This document shows positions 19,639-32,400 of a stretch of 64,000 bases of DNA, in pieces. The notes beneath the pieces are model-generated. The model saw only the letters and a list, made by a program, of their open reading frames with translations, was not told the origin of the DNA and made no database searches. Source of the DNA: Betaproteobacteria bacterium (GTDB lineage Bacteria > Pseudomonadota > Gammaproteobacteria > Burkholderiales > Rhodocyclaceae); the NCBI GenBank assembly GCA_016703785.1, contig JADJBM010000008.1, positions 1-64,000 on the forward strand, read 5' to 3'. The first letter of the stretch is position 1, and every line of letters starts with the position of its first letter. A program made the translations under genes and the position numbers.

Positions 19639-20268
19639 ATGAAGCAGGCAACGCATTGTTTTGTATCGGAAACAGGGGAGCTCCTGCCGCGCTGGCGGGA
19701 GGCTTTTCCGACAGCCATCGGCCTGCTCATCGGCAAACCCGTCGAACCGAAGACCACACCTACTCATTTGTGGGTGCGTCTGCCCCCAAACCGGCCCGTC
19801 GCCACAGTGCTGGCGGATCTCCGCCGCCAACTCGGCAATCTACCTTGCATTCTCCTCAGCGACACCCCGAATGACGATCAAGCCTTGGCGGGATTCTCTG
19901 CTGCGGCAAGGGGTTACTGCAACACGCATGCCACCCCAGCATTCCTGCAACAGGTCGCCGACGTCGTCGGCCAGGGCGGATTGTGGATCGGCGAAACCCT
20001 CATGAATCGCCTGGTCGATGCCACGGCACTCGTTGCCATCGACAAACCCGCAGACCCCGCCGAATCCTGGGCCAGCCTGCTGACCCCACGCGAACAGGAA
20101 GTGGCGCGCGCCGTGGCCGAGGGCGCCAGCAACAAGGAAATCGCCCGCGGGCTCGGCATCACCGAGCGCACCATCAAGCTGCATGTCGGCGCCGTCCTCG
20201 AAAAACTCGGCGTGCGCGACCGTCTGCAGCTCGCCCTGATCGTCAACGGCGTCCGCCAACGCCATTAA
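19639..20268 (+). CDS. LuxR-type (NarL/CsgD-like) transcriptional regulator
   Basis: 209 residues. The C-terminal HTH_LuxR domain is clear (LTPREQEVARAVAEGASNKE, then IARGLGITERTIKLHVGAVL). The N-terminal half looks like a degenerate receiver domain with no obvious phospho-Asp site. The segment before the HTH reads GLWIGETLMNRL, so the W[FLM][TS]R motif of the c-di-GMP-binding regulator VpsT is not present. Its place between exporter and adhesin suggests it controls the adhesin. ATG 19639 has AAGG upstream; TTG 19624, overlapping the lapC stop, is an alternative. Confidence 0.8.
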   Translation: MKQATHCFVSETGELLPRWREAFPTAIGLLIGKPVEPKTTPTHLWVRLPPNRPVATVLADLRRQLGNLPCILLSDTPNDDQALAGFSAAARGYCNTHATPAFLQQVADVVGQGGLWIGETLMNRLVDATALVAIDKPADPAESWASLLTPREQEVARAVAEGASNKEIARGLGITERTIKLHVGAVLEKLGVRDRLQLALIVNGVRQRH

Positions 20269-20403
20269 GGCAAAGGCTGGCACTAGAGTCAGTCGGCGTA
20301 GCCCGGCGGCCTGCCGCCCACCCTGTACTTCGGTACAGTTCCCCTCCCGCCGCCCTGCGGGCACCATGACCCTCATTGAGCTCAATCCGCAGGGAGAATC
20401 ACC
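20269..20403 (+). promoter_or_regulatory. Structured leader of the adhesin gene
   Basis: The 135-bp gap carries a dispersed-repeat copy (20272-20298), then two hairpins: GGCGGC-CT-GCCGCC (20305-20318) and CTGTAC-TTCG-GTACAG (20323-20338), the latter closing a stable UUCG tetraloop. The ribosome site CAGGGAGAA precedes ATG 20404. No run of T follows, so a classical terminator is not evident; attenuation or mRNA stabilisation is possible. Confidence 0.5.
20272..20298 (+). repeat. Dispersed repeat copy before the adhesin
   Basis: AAAGGCTGGCACTAG is joined directly to AGTCAGTCGGCG, linking the two repeat motifs seen separately elsewhere. Confidence 0.65.
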
Positions 20404-23400
20404 ATGGCAGCAGGCGACATCATCGGCAAGGTTGCATCCATCCAGGGCCAGGCTTTCATCCAATCCCAGGACGGCAGCCGGCGCCCCCTCAAGGTTGGCG
20501 ACCTCGTCCATGAAGGCGAAATCATCCTCACCGCCGACAACAGCCGCGTCGAACTGGAATTCAACAACGGCCAGCCCTTCCTCCTGCGCGCCAACGAAAC
20601 CGTCACGCTCGACGCCGCTGTCATCGGCAGCGAGCTGCCCGACAACCGCAACGCCGCCCTGCTCGGTCGCGTCGGCGAGCTCGCCGACATCACCCGCGCC
20701 ATCGCCGAAGGCAGCAGCCTAGACCAGCTCCTCGAGGAAACCGCCGCCGGCCTCTCCGGCGGCGGCAGCAACGACGGCGGCCACGGCTTCGTCCAGCTCC
20801 TGCGCATCGCCGAAGCGTTGGATCCGGCCGGATACAACTACCAGTTCGGCCCGGGCGGCCCCGGCTTCAAACTGCCGCCTGGGGGTGATGTGCCGGATGG
20901 CTTGCCCGTTCCGGCTGCGCCATCCGTCGATACCACGGCCAGCGCCACCATCACCGTCGATGCCATCACCGCCGATGACGTCATCAACGCCGCCGAGGCC
21001 GGCGCCCCCATCAGCGTCACCGGCTCCGTCGGCGGCGATGCCGCCCCGGGCGACACCGTCAGCTTCACCGTGAACGGCACGCCCTACAGCGGCCTGGTGC
21101 TCGCCGGCAATACCTTCAGCATCAGCGTCGCCGGCTCAGACCTGGCCGCCGATACGAGTTTTGATGCGACGGTCACCGGCACCGACGCCGCCGGCAATCC
21201 GTTCTCCGCCACCACCACCTCGACCCACAGCGTCGATACCACGGCCAGCGCCACCATCACCGTCGATGCCATCACCGCCGATGACCTCGTCAACGCCGCC
21301 GAGGCCGGCGCCCCCCATCAGCGTCACCGGCTCCGTCGGCGGCGATGCCGCCCCGGGCGACACCGTCAGCTTCACCATGGAACGGCACGCCCTACAGCGG
21401 CCTGGTGCTCGCCGGCAATACCTTCAGCATCAGCGTCGCCGGCTCAGACCTGGCCGCCGATACGAGTTTTGATGCGACGGTCACCGGCACCGACGCCGCC
21501 GGCAATCCGTTCTCCGCCACCACCACCTCGACCCACAGCGTCGATACCACGGCCAGCGCCACCATCACCGTCGATGCCATCACCGCCGATGACCTCGTCA
21601 ACGCCGCCGAGGCCGGCGCCCCCATCAGCGTCACCGGCTCCGTCGGCGGCGATGCCGCCCCGGGCGACACCGTCAGCTTCACCAGAACGGCACGCCCTAC
21701 AGCGGCCTGGTGCTCGCCGGCAATACCTTCAGCATCAGCGTCGCCGGCTCAGACCTGGCCGCCGATACGAGTTTTGATGCGACGGTCACCGGCACCGACG
21801 CCGCCGGCAATCCGTTCTCCGCCACCACCACCTCGACCCACAGCGTCGATACCACGGCCAGCGCCACCATCACCGTCGATGCCATCACCGCCGATGACCT
21901 CGTCAACGCCGCCGAGGCCGGCGCCCCCATCAGCGTCACCGGCTCCGTCGGCGGCGATGCCGCCCCGGGCGACACCGTCAGCTTCACCGTGAACGGCACG
22001 CCCTACAGCGGCCTGGTGCTCGCCGGCAATACCTTCAGCATCAGCGTCGCCGGCTCAGACCTGGCCGCCGATACGAGTTTTGATGCGACGGTCACCGGCA
22101 CCGACGCCGCCGGCAATCCGTTCTCCGCCACCACCACCTCGACCCACAGCGTCGATACCACGGCCAGCGCCACCATCACCGTCGATGCCATCACCGCCGA
22201 TGACTCGTCAACGCCGCCGAGGCCGGCGCCCCCATCAGCGTCACCGGCTCCGTCGGCGGCGATGCCGCCCCGGGCGACACCGTCAGCTTCACCAGGAACG
22301 GCACGCCCTACAGCGGCCTGGTGCTCGCCGGCAATACCTTCAGCATCAGCGTCGCCGGCTCAGACCTGGCCGCCGATACGAGTTTTGATGCGACGGTCAC
22401 CGGCACCGACGCCGCCGGCAATCCGTTCTCCGCCACCACCACCTCGACCCACAGCGTCGATACCACGGCCAGCGCCACCATCACCGTCGATGCCATCACC
22501 GCCGATGACCTCGTCAACGCCGCCGAGGCCGGCGCCCCCATCAGCGTCACCGGCTCCGTCGGCGGCGATGCCGCCCCGGGCGACACCGTCAGCTTCACCA
22601 GGAACGGCACGCCCTACAGCGGCCTGGTGCTCGCCGGCAATACCTTCAGCATCAGCGTCGCCGGCTCAGACCTGGCCGCCGATACGAGTTTTGATGCGAC
22701 GGTCACCGGCACCGACGCCGCCGGCAATCCGTTCTCCGCCACCACCACCTCGACCCACAGCGTCGATACCACGGCCAGCGCCACCATCACCGTCGATGCC
22801 ATCACCGCCGATGACCTCGTCAACGCCGCCGAGGCCGGCGCCCCCATCAGCGTCACCGGCTCCGTCGGCGGCGATGCCGCCCCGGGCGACACCGTCAGCT
22901 TCACCAGGAACGGCACGCCCTACAGCGGCCTGGTGCTCGCCGGCAACACCTTCAGCATCAGCGTCGCCGGCTCAGACCTGGCCGCCGATACGAGTTTTGA
23001 TGCGACGGTCACCGGCACCGACGCCGCCGGCAATCCGTTCTCCGCCACCACCACCTCGACCCACAGCGTCGATACCACGGCCAGCGCCACCATCACCGTC
23101 GATGCCATCACCGCCGATGACCTCGTCAACGCCGCCGAGGCCGGCGCCCCCATCAGCGTCACCGGCTCCGTCGGCGGCGATGCCGCCCCGGGCGACACCG
23201 TCAGCTTCACCAGGAACGGCACGCCCTACAGCGGCCTGGTGCTCGCCGGCAATACCTTCAGCATCAGCGTCGCCGGCCTCAGACCTGGCCGCCGATACGA
23301 GTTTTGATGCGACGGTCACCGGCACCGACGCCGCCGGCAATCCGTTCTCCGCCACCACCACCTCGACCCACAGCGTCGATACCACGGCCAGCGCCACCAT

Positions 23401-26400
23401 CACCGTCGATGCCATCACCGCCGATGACCTCGTCAACGCCGCCGAGGCCGGCGCCCCCATCAGCGTCACCGGCTCCGTCGGCGGCGATGCCGCCCCGGGC
23501 GACACCGTCAGCTTCACCGTAGAACGGCACCCCCTACAGCGGCCTGGTGCTCGCCGGCAATACCTTCAGCATCAGCGTCGCCGGCTCAGACCTGGCCGCC
23601 GATACGAGTTTTGATGCGACGGTCACCGGCACCGACGCCGCCGGCAATCCGTTCTCCGCCACCACCACCTCGACCCACAGCGTCGATACCACGGCCAGCG
23701 CCACCATCACCGTCGATGCCATCACCGCCGATGACCTCGTCAACGCCGCCGAGGCCGGCGCCCCCATCAGCGTCACCGGCACCGTCGGCGGCGATGCCGC
23801 CCCGGGCGACACCGTCAGCTTCACCGTGAACGGCACGCCCTACAGCGGCCTGGTGCTCGCCGGCAATACCTTCAGCATCAGCGTCGCCGGCTCAGACCTG
23901 GCCGCCGATACGAGTTTTGATGCGACGGTCACCGGCACCGACGCCGCCGGCAATCCGTTCTCCGCCACCACCACCTCGACCCACAGCGTCGATACCACGG
24001 CCAGCGCCACCATCACCGTCGATGCCATCACCGCCGATGACCTCGTCAACGCCGCCGAGGCCGGCGCCCCCATCAGCGTCACCGGCTCCGTCGGCGGCGA
24101 TGCCGCCCCGGGCGACACCGTCAGCTTCACCATGAACGGCACGCCCTACAGCGGCCTGGTGCTCGCCGGCAATACCTTCAGCATCAGCGTCGCCGGCTCC
24201 AGACCTGGCCGCCGATACGAGTTTTGATGCGACGGTCACCGGCACCGACGCCGCCGGCAATCCGTTCTCCGCCACCACCACCTCGACCCACAGCGTCGAT
24301 ACCACGGCCAGCGCCACCATCACCGTCGATGCCATCACCGCCGATGACGTCATCAACGCCGCCGAGGCCGGCGCCCCCATCAGCGTCACCGGCGCCGTCG
24401 GCGGCGATGCCGCCCCGGGCGACACCGTCAGCTTCACCAGAACGGCACCCCCTACAGCGGCCTGGTGCTCGCCGGCAATACCTTCAGCATCAGCGTCGCC
24501 GGCTCAGACCTGGCCGCCGATACGAGTTTTGATGCGACGGTCACCGGCACCGACGCCGCCGGCAATCCGTTCTCCGCCACCACCACCTCGACCCACAGCG
24601 TCGATACCACGGCCAGCGCCACCATCACCGTCGATGCCATCACCGCCGATGACCTCGTCAACGCCGCCGAGGCCGGCGCCCCCATCAGCGTCACCGGCTC
24701 CGTCGGCGGCGATGCCGCCCCGGGCGACACCGTCAGCTTCACCATGAACGGCACGCCCTACAGCGGCCTGGTGCTCGCCGGCAATACCTTCAGCATCAGC
24801 GTCGCCGGCTCAGACCTGGCCGCCGATACGAGTTTTGATGCGACGGTCACCGGCACCGACGCCGCCGGCAATCCGTTCTCCGCCACCACCACCTCGACCC
24901 ACAGCGTCGATACCACGGCCAGCGCCACCATCACCGTCGATGCCATCACCGCCGATGACGTCATCAACGCCGCCGAGGCCGGCGCCCCATCAGCGTCACC
25001 GGCTCCGTCGGCGGCGATGCCGCCCCGGGCGACACCGTCAGCTTCACCAGGAACGGCACGCCCTACAGCGGCCTGGTGCTCGCCGGCAATACCTTCAGCA
25101 TCAGCGTCGCCGGCCCAGACCTGGCCGCCGATACGAGTTTTGATGCGACGGTCACCGGCACCGACGCCGCCGGCAATCCGTTCTCCGCCACCACCACCTC
25201 GACCCACAGCGTCGATACCACGGCCAGCGCCACCATCACCGTCGATGCCATCACCGCCGATGACGTCATCAACGCCGCCGAGGCCGGCGCCCCCATCAGC
25301 GTCACCGGCTCCGTCGGCGGCGATGCCGCCCCGGGCGACACCGTCAGCTTCACCGTGAACGGCACGCCCTACAGCGGCCTGGTGCTCGCCGGCAATACCT
25401 TCAGCATCAGCGTCGCCGGCTCAGACCTGGCCGCCGATACGAGTTTTGATGCGACGGTCACCGGCACCGACGCCGCCGGCAATCCGTTCTCCGCCACCAC
25501 CACCTCGACCCACAGCGTCGATACCACGGCCAGCGCCACCATCACCGTCGATGCCATCACCGCCGATGACCTCGTCAACGCCGCCGAGGCCGGCGCCCCC
25601 ATCAGCGTCACCGGCTCCGTCGGCGGCGATGCCGCCCCGGGCGACACCGTCAGCTTCACCGTGAACGGCACGCCCTACAGCGGCCTGGTGCTCGCCGGCA
25701 ATACCTTCAGCATCAGCGTCGCCGGCTCAGACCTGGCCGCCGATACGAGTTTTGATGCGACGGTCACCGGCACCGACGCCGCCGGCAATCCGTTCTCCGC
25801 CACCACCACCTCGACCCACAGCGTCGATACCACGGCCAGCGCCACCATCACCGTCGATGCCATCACCGCCGATGACCTCATCAACGCCGCCGAGGCCGGC
25901 GCCCCCATCAGCGTCACCGGCCCGTCGGCGGCGATGCCGCCCCGGGCGACACCGTCAGCTTCACCGTGAACGGCACGCCCTACAGCGGCCTGGTGCTCGC
26001 CGGCAATACCTTCAGCATCAGCGTCGCCGGCTCAGACCTGGCCGCCGATACGAGTTTTGATGCGACGGTCACCGGCACCGACGCCGCCGGCAATCCGTTC
26101 TCCGCCACCACCACCTCGACCCACAGCGTCGATACCACGGCCAGCGCCACCATCACCGTCGATGCCATCACCGCCGATGACCTCGTCAACGCCGCCGAGG
26201 CCGGCGCCCCCATCAGCGTCACCGGCTCCGTCGGCGGCGATGCCGCCCCGGGCGACACCGTCAGCTTCACCATGAACGGCACGCCCTACAGCGGCCTGGT
26301 GCTCGCCGGCAATACCTTCAGCATCAGCGTCGCCGGCTCAGACCTGGCCGCCGATACGAGTTTTGATGCGACGGTCACCGGCACCGACGCCGCCGGCAAT

Positions 26401-29400
26401 CCGTTCTCCGCCACCACCACCTCGACCCACAGCGTCGATACCACGGCCAGCGCCACCATCACCGTCGATGCCATCACCGCCGATGACCTCGTCAACGCCG
26501 CCGAGGCCGGCGCCCCCATCAGCGTCACCGGCTCCGTCGGCGGCGATGCCGCCCCGGGCGACACCGTCAGCTTCACCGAGAACGGCACGCCCTACAGCGG
26601 CCTGGTGCTCGCCGGCAATACCTTCAGCATCAGCGTCGCCGGCTCAGACCTGGCCGCCGATACGAGTTTTGATGCGACGGTCACCGGCACCGACGCCGCC
26701 GGCAATCCGTTCTCCGCCACCACCACCTCGACCCACAGCGTCGATACCACGGCCAGCGCCACCATCACCGTCGATGCCATCACCGCCGATGACCTCGTCA
26801 ACGCCGCCGAGGCCGGCGCCCCATCAGCGTCACCGGCTCCGTCGGCGGCGATGCCGCCCCGGGCGACACCGTCAGCTTCACCAGAACGGCACGCCCTACA
26901 GCGGCCTGGTGCTCGCCGGCAATACCTTCAGCATCAGCGTCGCCGGCTCAGACCTGGCCGCCGATACGAGTTTTGATGCGACGGTCACCGGCACCGACGC
27001 CGCCGGCAATCCGTTCTCCGCCACCACCACCTCGACCCACAGCGTCGATACCACGGCCAGCGCCACCATCACCGTCGATAACATCACCGCCGATGACATC
27101 GTCAACGCCTTGGAGGCCGGCGGCACCATCGCCGTCACCGGCACCGTCGGCGGCGATGCCGCCCCGGGCGACACCGTCAGCTTCACCAGGAACGGCACGC
27201 CCTACAGCGGCCTGGTGCTCGCCGGCAACACCTTCAGCATCAGCGTCGCCGGCTCAGACCTGGCCGCCGATACGAGTTTTGATGCGACGGTCACCGGCAC
27301 CGACGCCGCCGGCAATCCGTTCTCCGCCACCACCACCTCGACCCACAGCGTCGATACCACGGCCAGCGCCACCATCACCGTCGATGCCATCACCGCCGAT
27401 GACGTCATCAACGCCGCCGAGGCCGGCGCCCCATCAGCGTCACCGGCTCCGTCGGCGGCGATGCCGCCCCGGGCGACACCGTCAGCTTTCACCAGGAACG
27501 GCACGCCCTACAGCGGCCTGGTGCTCGCCGGCAATACCTTCAGCATCAGCGTCGCCGGCTCAGACCTGGCCGCCGATACGAGTTTTGATGCGACGGTCAC
27601 CGGCACCGACGCCGCCGGCAATCCGTTCTCCGCCACCACCACCTCGACCCACAGCGTCGATACCACGGCCAGCGCCACCATCACCGTCGATGCCATCACC
27701 GCCGATGACCTCATCAACGCCGCCGAGGCCGGCGCCCCCATCAGCGTCACCGGCTCCGTCGGCGGCGATGCCGCCCCGGGCGACACCGTCAGCTTCACGG
27801 TAGACCGCCCGCCCTGGAGCGGCCTGGTGCTCGCCAGCAATACCTTCAGCATCAGCGTCGCCGGCTCAGACCTGGCCGCCGATACGAGTTTTGATGCGAC
27901 GGTCACCGGCACCGACGCCGCCGGCAATCCGTTCTCCGCCACCACCACCTCGACCCACAGCGTCGATACCACGGCCAGCGCCACCATCACCGTCGATGCC
28001 ATCACCGCCGATGACCTCGTCAACGCCGCCGAGGCCGGCGCCCCCATCAGCGTCACCGGCTCCGTCGGCGGCGATGCCGCCCCGGGCGACACCGTCAGCT
28101 TCACCAGGAACGGCACGCCCTACAGCGGCCTGGTGCTCGCCGGCAATACCTTCAGCATCAGCGTCGCGGGCTCAGACCTGGCCGCCGATACGAGTTTTGA
28201 TGCGACGGTCACCGGCACCGACGCCGCCGGCAATCCGTTCTCCGCCACCACCACCTCGACCCACAGCGTCGATACCACGGCCAGCGCCACCATCACCGTC
28301 GATGCCATCACCGCCGATGACGTCATCAACGCCGCCGAGGCCGGCGCCCCCATCAGCGTCACCGGCGCCGTCGGCGGCGATGCCGCCCCGGGCGACACCG
28401 TCAGCTTCACCAGGAACGGCACGCCCTACAGCGGCCTGGTGCTCGCCGGCAATACCTTCAGCATCAGCGTCGCCGGCTCAGACCTGGCCGCCGATACGAG
28501 TTTTGATGCGACGGTCACCGGCACCGACGCCGCCGGCAATCCGTTCTCCGCCACCACCACCTCGACCCACAGCGTCGATACCACGGCCAGCGCCACCATC
28601 ACCGTCGATGCCATCACCGCCGATGACGTCATCAACGCCGCCGAGGCCGGCGCCCCCATCAGCGTCACCGGCGCCGTCGGCGGCGATGCCGCCCCCGGGC
28701 GACACCGTCAGCTTCACCAGAACGGCACGCCCTACAGCGGCCTGGTGCTCGCCGGCAATACCTTCAGCATCAGCGTCGCCGGCTCAGACCTGGCCGCCGA
28801 TACGAGTTTTGATGCGACGGTCACCGGCACCGACGCCGCCGGCAATCCGTTCTCCGCCACCACCACCTCGACCCACAGCGTCGATACCACGGCCAGCGCC
28901 ACCATCACCGTCGATGCCATCACCGCCGATGACCTCGTCAACGCCGCCGAGGCCGGCGCCACCATCGCCGTCACCGGCACCGTCGGCGGCGATGCCGCCC
29001 CGGGCGATAGCGTCAGCTTCACCAGGAACGGCACGCCCTACAGCGGCCTGGTGCTCGCCGGCAATACCTTCAGCATCAGCGTCGCCGGCTCAGACCTGGC
29101 CGCCGATACGAGTTTTGATGCGACGGTCACCGGCACCGACGCCGCCGGCAATCCGTTCTCCGCCACCACCACCTCGACCCACAGCGTCGAAATTATCGCG
29201 CCGACGCTCACCGCACAGACTTTCAACTACGCCGAGAATCAGGTGGCCGGTGCCACCGTGGCAACTGTCGTGGTCAGCGACAACATCGCCGTCACCAGCC
29301 TCACCTTCACTGCCACCGGCACCAACACCAGCGCCGACGGCTACTTCCAGATCGACAACAGCGGCAACGTCACCATGACCGCCGCCGGCGCCGCCGCCGC

Positions 29401-32400
29401 CGTCAACGACTTCGAGGCCGGCACCAACTCGGGCATCTACAGCGTCACCGCACACGACGCCGCCGGCAACACCACCAGCGCCAGCATCACGCTCAACGAG
29501 CTGAACTTGAATGACAACGCCCCGGTCAACGCCGTCCCCGGCGCACAGAGCGGCACCGAAGACACCAACCTGGTCTTCAGCAGCGCCAACGGCAATACCG
29601 TCACCGTGGCCGATGCCGACGGTGGCCCGCTCACCACCATCGTCTCAATCGGCAACGGCACGCTCACCGCTGTAACCGGCGGGGGCGCCGTCATCACCAA
29701 CAACGGCACCGGCACCGTGACCATCGCGGGCACTGCCGCACAGATCAACGCCGCCCTGAACGGACTGAGTTTTGCGCCAACGGCCGACTACAACGGCGCG
29801 GCCACCCTCACCGTCAATACCAGCGACGGCAGCCTCTCCGACATCGACACGGTGGCCATCAGCCTCACCGCTGTGGCGGACATCAGCGACGACAGCGCCA
29901 CCACCAACGAGGACACCCCGATAGCCCTCTCGGTGCTCGGCAACGACACCTTCGAGAACGCCGGACGCGCCATCACTGCCGTCAACGGCACGGCCATCAC
30001 CGCCGGCGGGGCCGCCGTGGCGGTGGCCAACGGCACCGTCTCGCTCAACGTCGCGGGCACCCAGCTCACTTACAACCCGACGGCCAACTACAACGGCAGC
30101 ACCAGCTTCACCTACACCGTCACCTCCGGCGGCGTCACCGAAACGGCCACCGCCAGCATCACCGTCACGCCCGTCAACGACGCGCCAGTCGGCGTCGCCG
30201 ACGCCTACACGTCGGCTGAAGGCGTAACAGTGGTACGCGGCAACGTACTGGCCAACGATACCGACGTGGATTCGCTGCCAGCCAGTTTTGTCGCGGCACA
30301 ATTTGCCACCAATGCAGGCGGTTCCGCCGTTGCCGTCAATGGAACGAACAGCATCACCACGGCCCTCGGTGGCACCGTCATCCTGCGCGCCGATGGCACC
30401 TTCGATTACACCGCCCCGGCGCGCAACCATGCGGATGCGACGTCCGACGTGGACAGTTTCGTCTACCGCCTCAGCGATGGCTCAGACTTGTCGGGCTGGA
30501 CGACGGTTAGCCTCACCATCACCGACACGGCGCCGACTGCCAATCCCGATGCTGATAGCGTCGGCCACGGCGCCACGACCTACGGCAACGTGATCACCGG
30601 GTCAGGCGGGGGTGTAGACATTCTCGGCGCAGACGCCACGGCCATCAGCAATGTGACGTACGGCGGCAGCACGATCTCGAACACGGTGGTTGGCAATATC
30701 CGGACCATCGTTACCGCCAACGGCACACTGACCGTGAACCAGCTCACGGGCGAATACGGCTACGCGGACACCACGCCCAATCTGGTCGTGCCGACAACGA
30801 CGAACGTGGCCGGCTGGAACGCCCTGGGCGTGGATCTGTTTGGCTTCGACGGCAGCAATCCCTACTCGACCAGCGGCAATCCCCTGTCTGGCCTCCAAAC
30901 CGATGCTGGAACGTTGAGCGGCACGGCCGCGAGCTACGTGCGCTTCCGTGACAACGGCGGCACGAACAACGACGGGCTGGGCGTCGAGAGCGCTTCCGGC
31001 ACCAATAACAACAATAGAATCGAGAATGGCGAAGTGCTGGTGGCGAACATGAACCAGCAGAGCCGTTCCGCCAGCGTGACCCTGACCAATCTCAGCTCGT
31101 CGGAAACGGCCACGTGGCATGTTTACAATAGCGCCGGCGCCTACGTTGCCTCCGGATCGATCACCGGCAACGGGACCGACATCGCCACGGCCACCATCAG
31201 CGCCGGGGCGGCATTCCAGTACATCGTCTTTACAAGTGGTGGCGCCACTTTCCGTCTCAACGGTCTGAACGCCATTCCGGAGGTTCCGGACCAGATATTC
31301 ACCTACACGCTGACCGATGCTGACGGCTCGACCTCCTCGTCGACCTTGGCCATATCGACAAGCGGTACCAACGCCTCGCCAGTGGCAGTTGCGGATACAG
31401 GCGCAGTCCTCGAAGATGCCACCCTAACCACGGCCGCAGTGGCCGGCGTCATCCAGGGCGCTCCCGGCACCGACACCGATGCCGACAACGCAACAAATAC
31501 GCTGACAGTCAGCGGGGTTGTCGCCGGCGCCGGCGCCGTGGCCCAGGGCGTCGGTGTCGGAGCAGCGATCATCGGCACCTACGGCACACTGACGCTGAAC
31601 GCCGACGGCAGCTACAACTACGTAGCCGACCAGACTGCAGCCGACGCACTGGCCGCGGGAGTAACCGCCAGCGATGTGTTCACTTACACGGTGACGGATC
31701 CGAACGGTGCAGCCTCCAACAGCACCACGCTGACCATCACCGTCACCGGTACCAATGACGCCCCCATTCTGGATCTCGACGCGAACGACAGTACAACGGG
31801 CGGCGCCAACTACATCGGCACCTTTATCGAAAACGGCGGCGGAATCTCGATCGGCGACACCGATCTCAGCGTGCTCGATCCCGACAGCAACATCACCGGC
31901 GCCACCATCACGCTAACCAACCCGAAAGCAGGTGACGTGTTCGCCGCCGGCGCACTGCCGCCCGGCATCACCGCCACCGTCTCCGGCAACGTGGTTGTGC
32001 TGTCCGGCAGCGCCACGGCCGCCGACTACCGGGCCGCGATCAGCGCCATCACTTTCGACAACCCGTCTGACACGCCGGACACCACGCCGCGCACCATCAC
32101 CGTGACGGTGACGGACGGCGCGCTCACCTCCAACACAGCCACGGCGACGATCAATGTGGTGGCCGTGAGCGATGCGCCGGTGCTCGACCTCGACGCCAGT
32201 GCGACCGGCACGGGTTACAACACTTTCTTCAGCGTGGATGCCCGGCCGAACGTGCCGGTCAGCGATACGGACATCAGCATCACCGACGTGGACAGCAGCA
32301 ACATCACCGGCGCCACCATCACGCTGACCAACGCCCAGGCTGGAGACGTGCTAAACGTCGGCTCCCTGCCGGCAGGCATTTCGGCCGTCGTGGCCGGCAA

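Noticed and set aside
26363..26880. Apparent start of a 3,295-codon protein at 26363
   Set aside because: The first about 175 codons (PAPTPPAIRSPPPPPRP type) are the repeats read out of frame; the correct frame is entered only after an indel near 26883. The natural start is 20404.
20928..29189. CRISPR-like periodicity
   Set aside because: The repeat unit is 306 bp, coding, directly tandem and without unique spacers.
20928..29189. Phase variation by frameshifting in the repeats
   Set aside because: Possible in principle, but 16 scattered indels in one array and none in the following unique sequence fit consensus error better.
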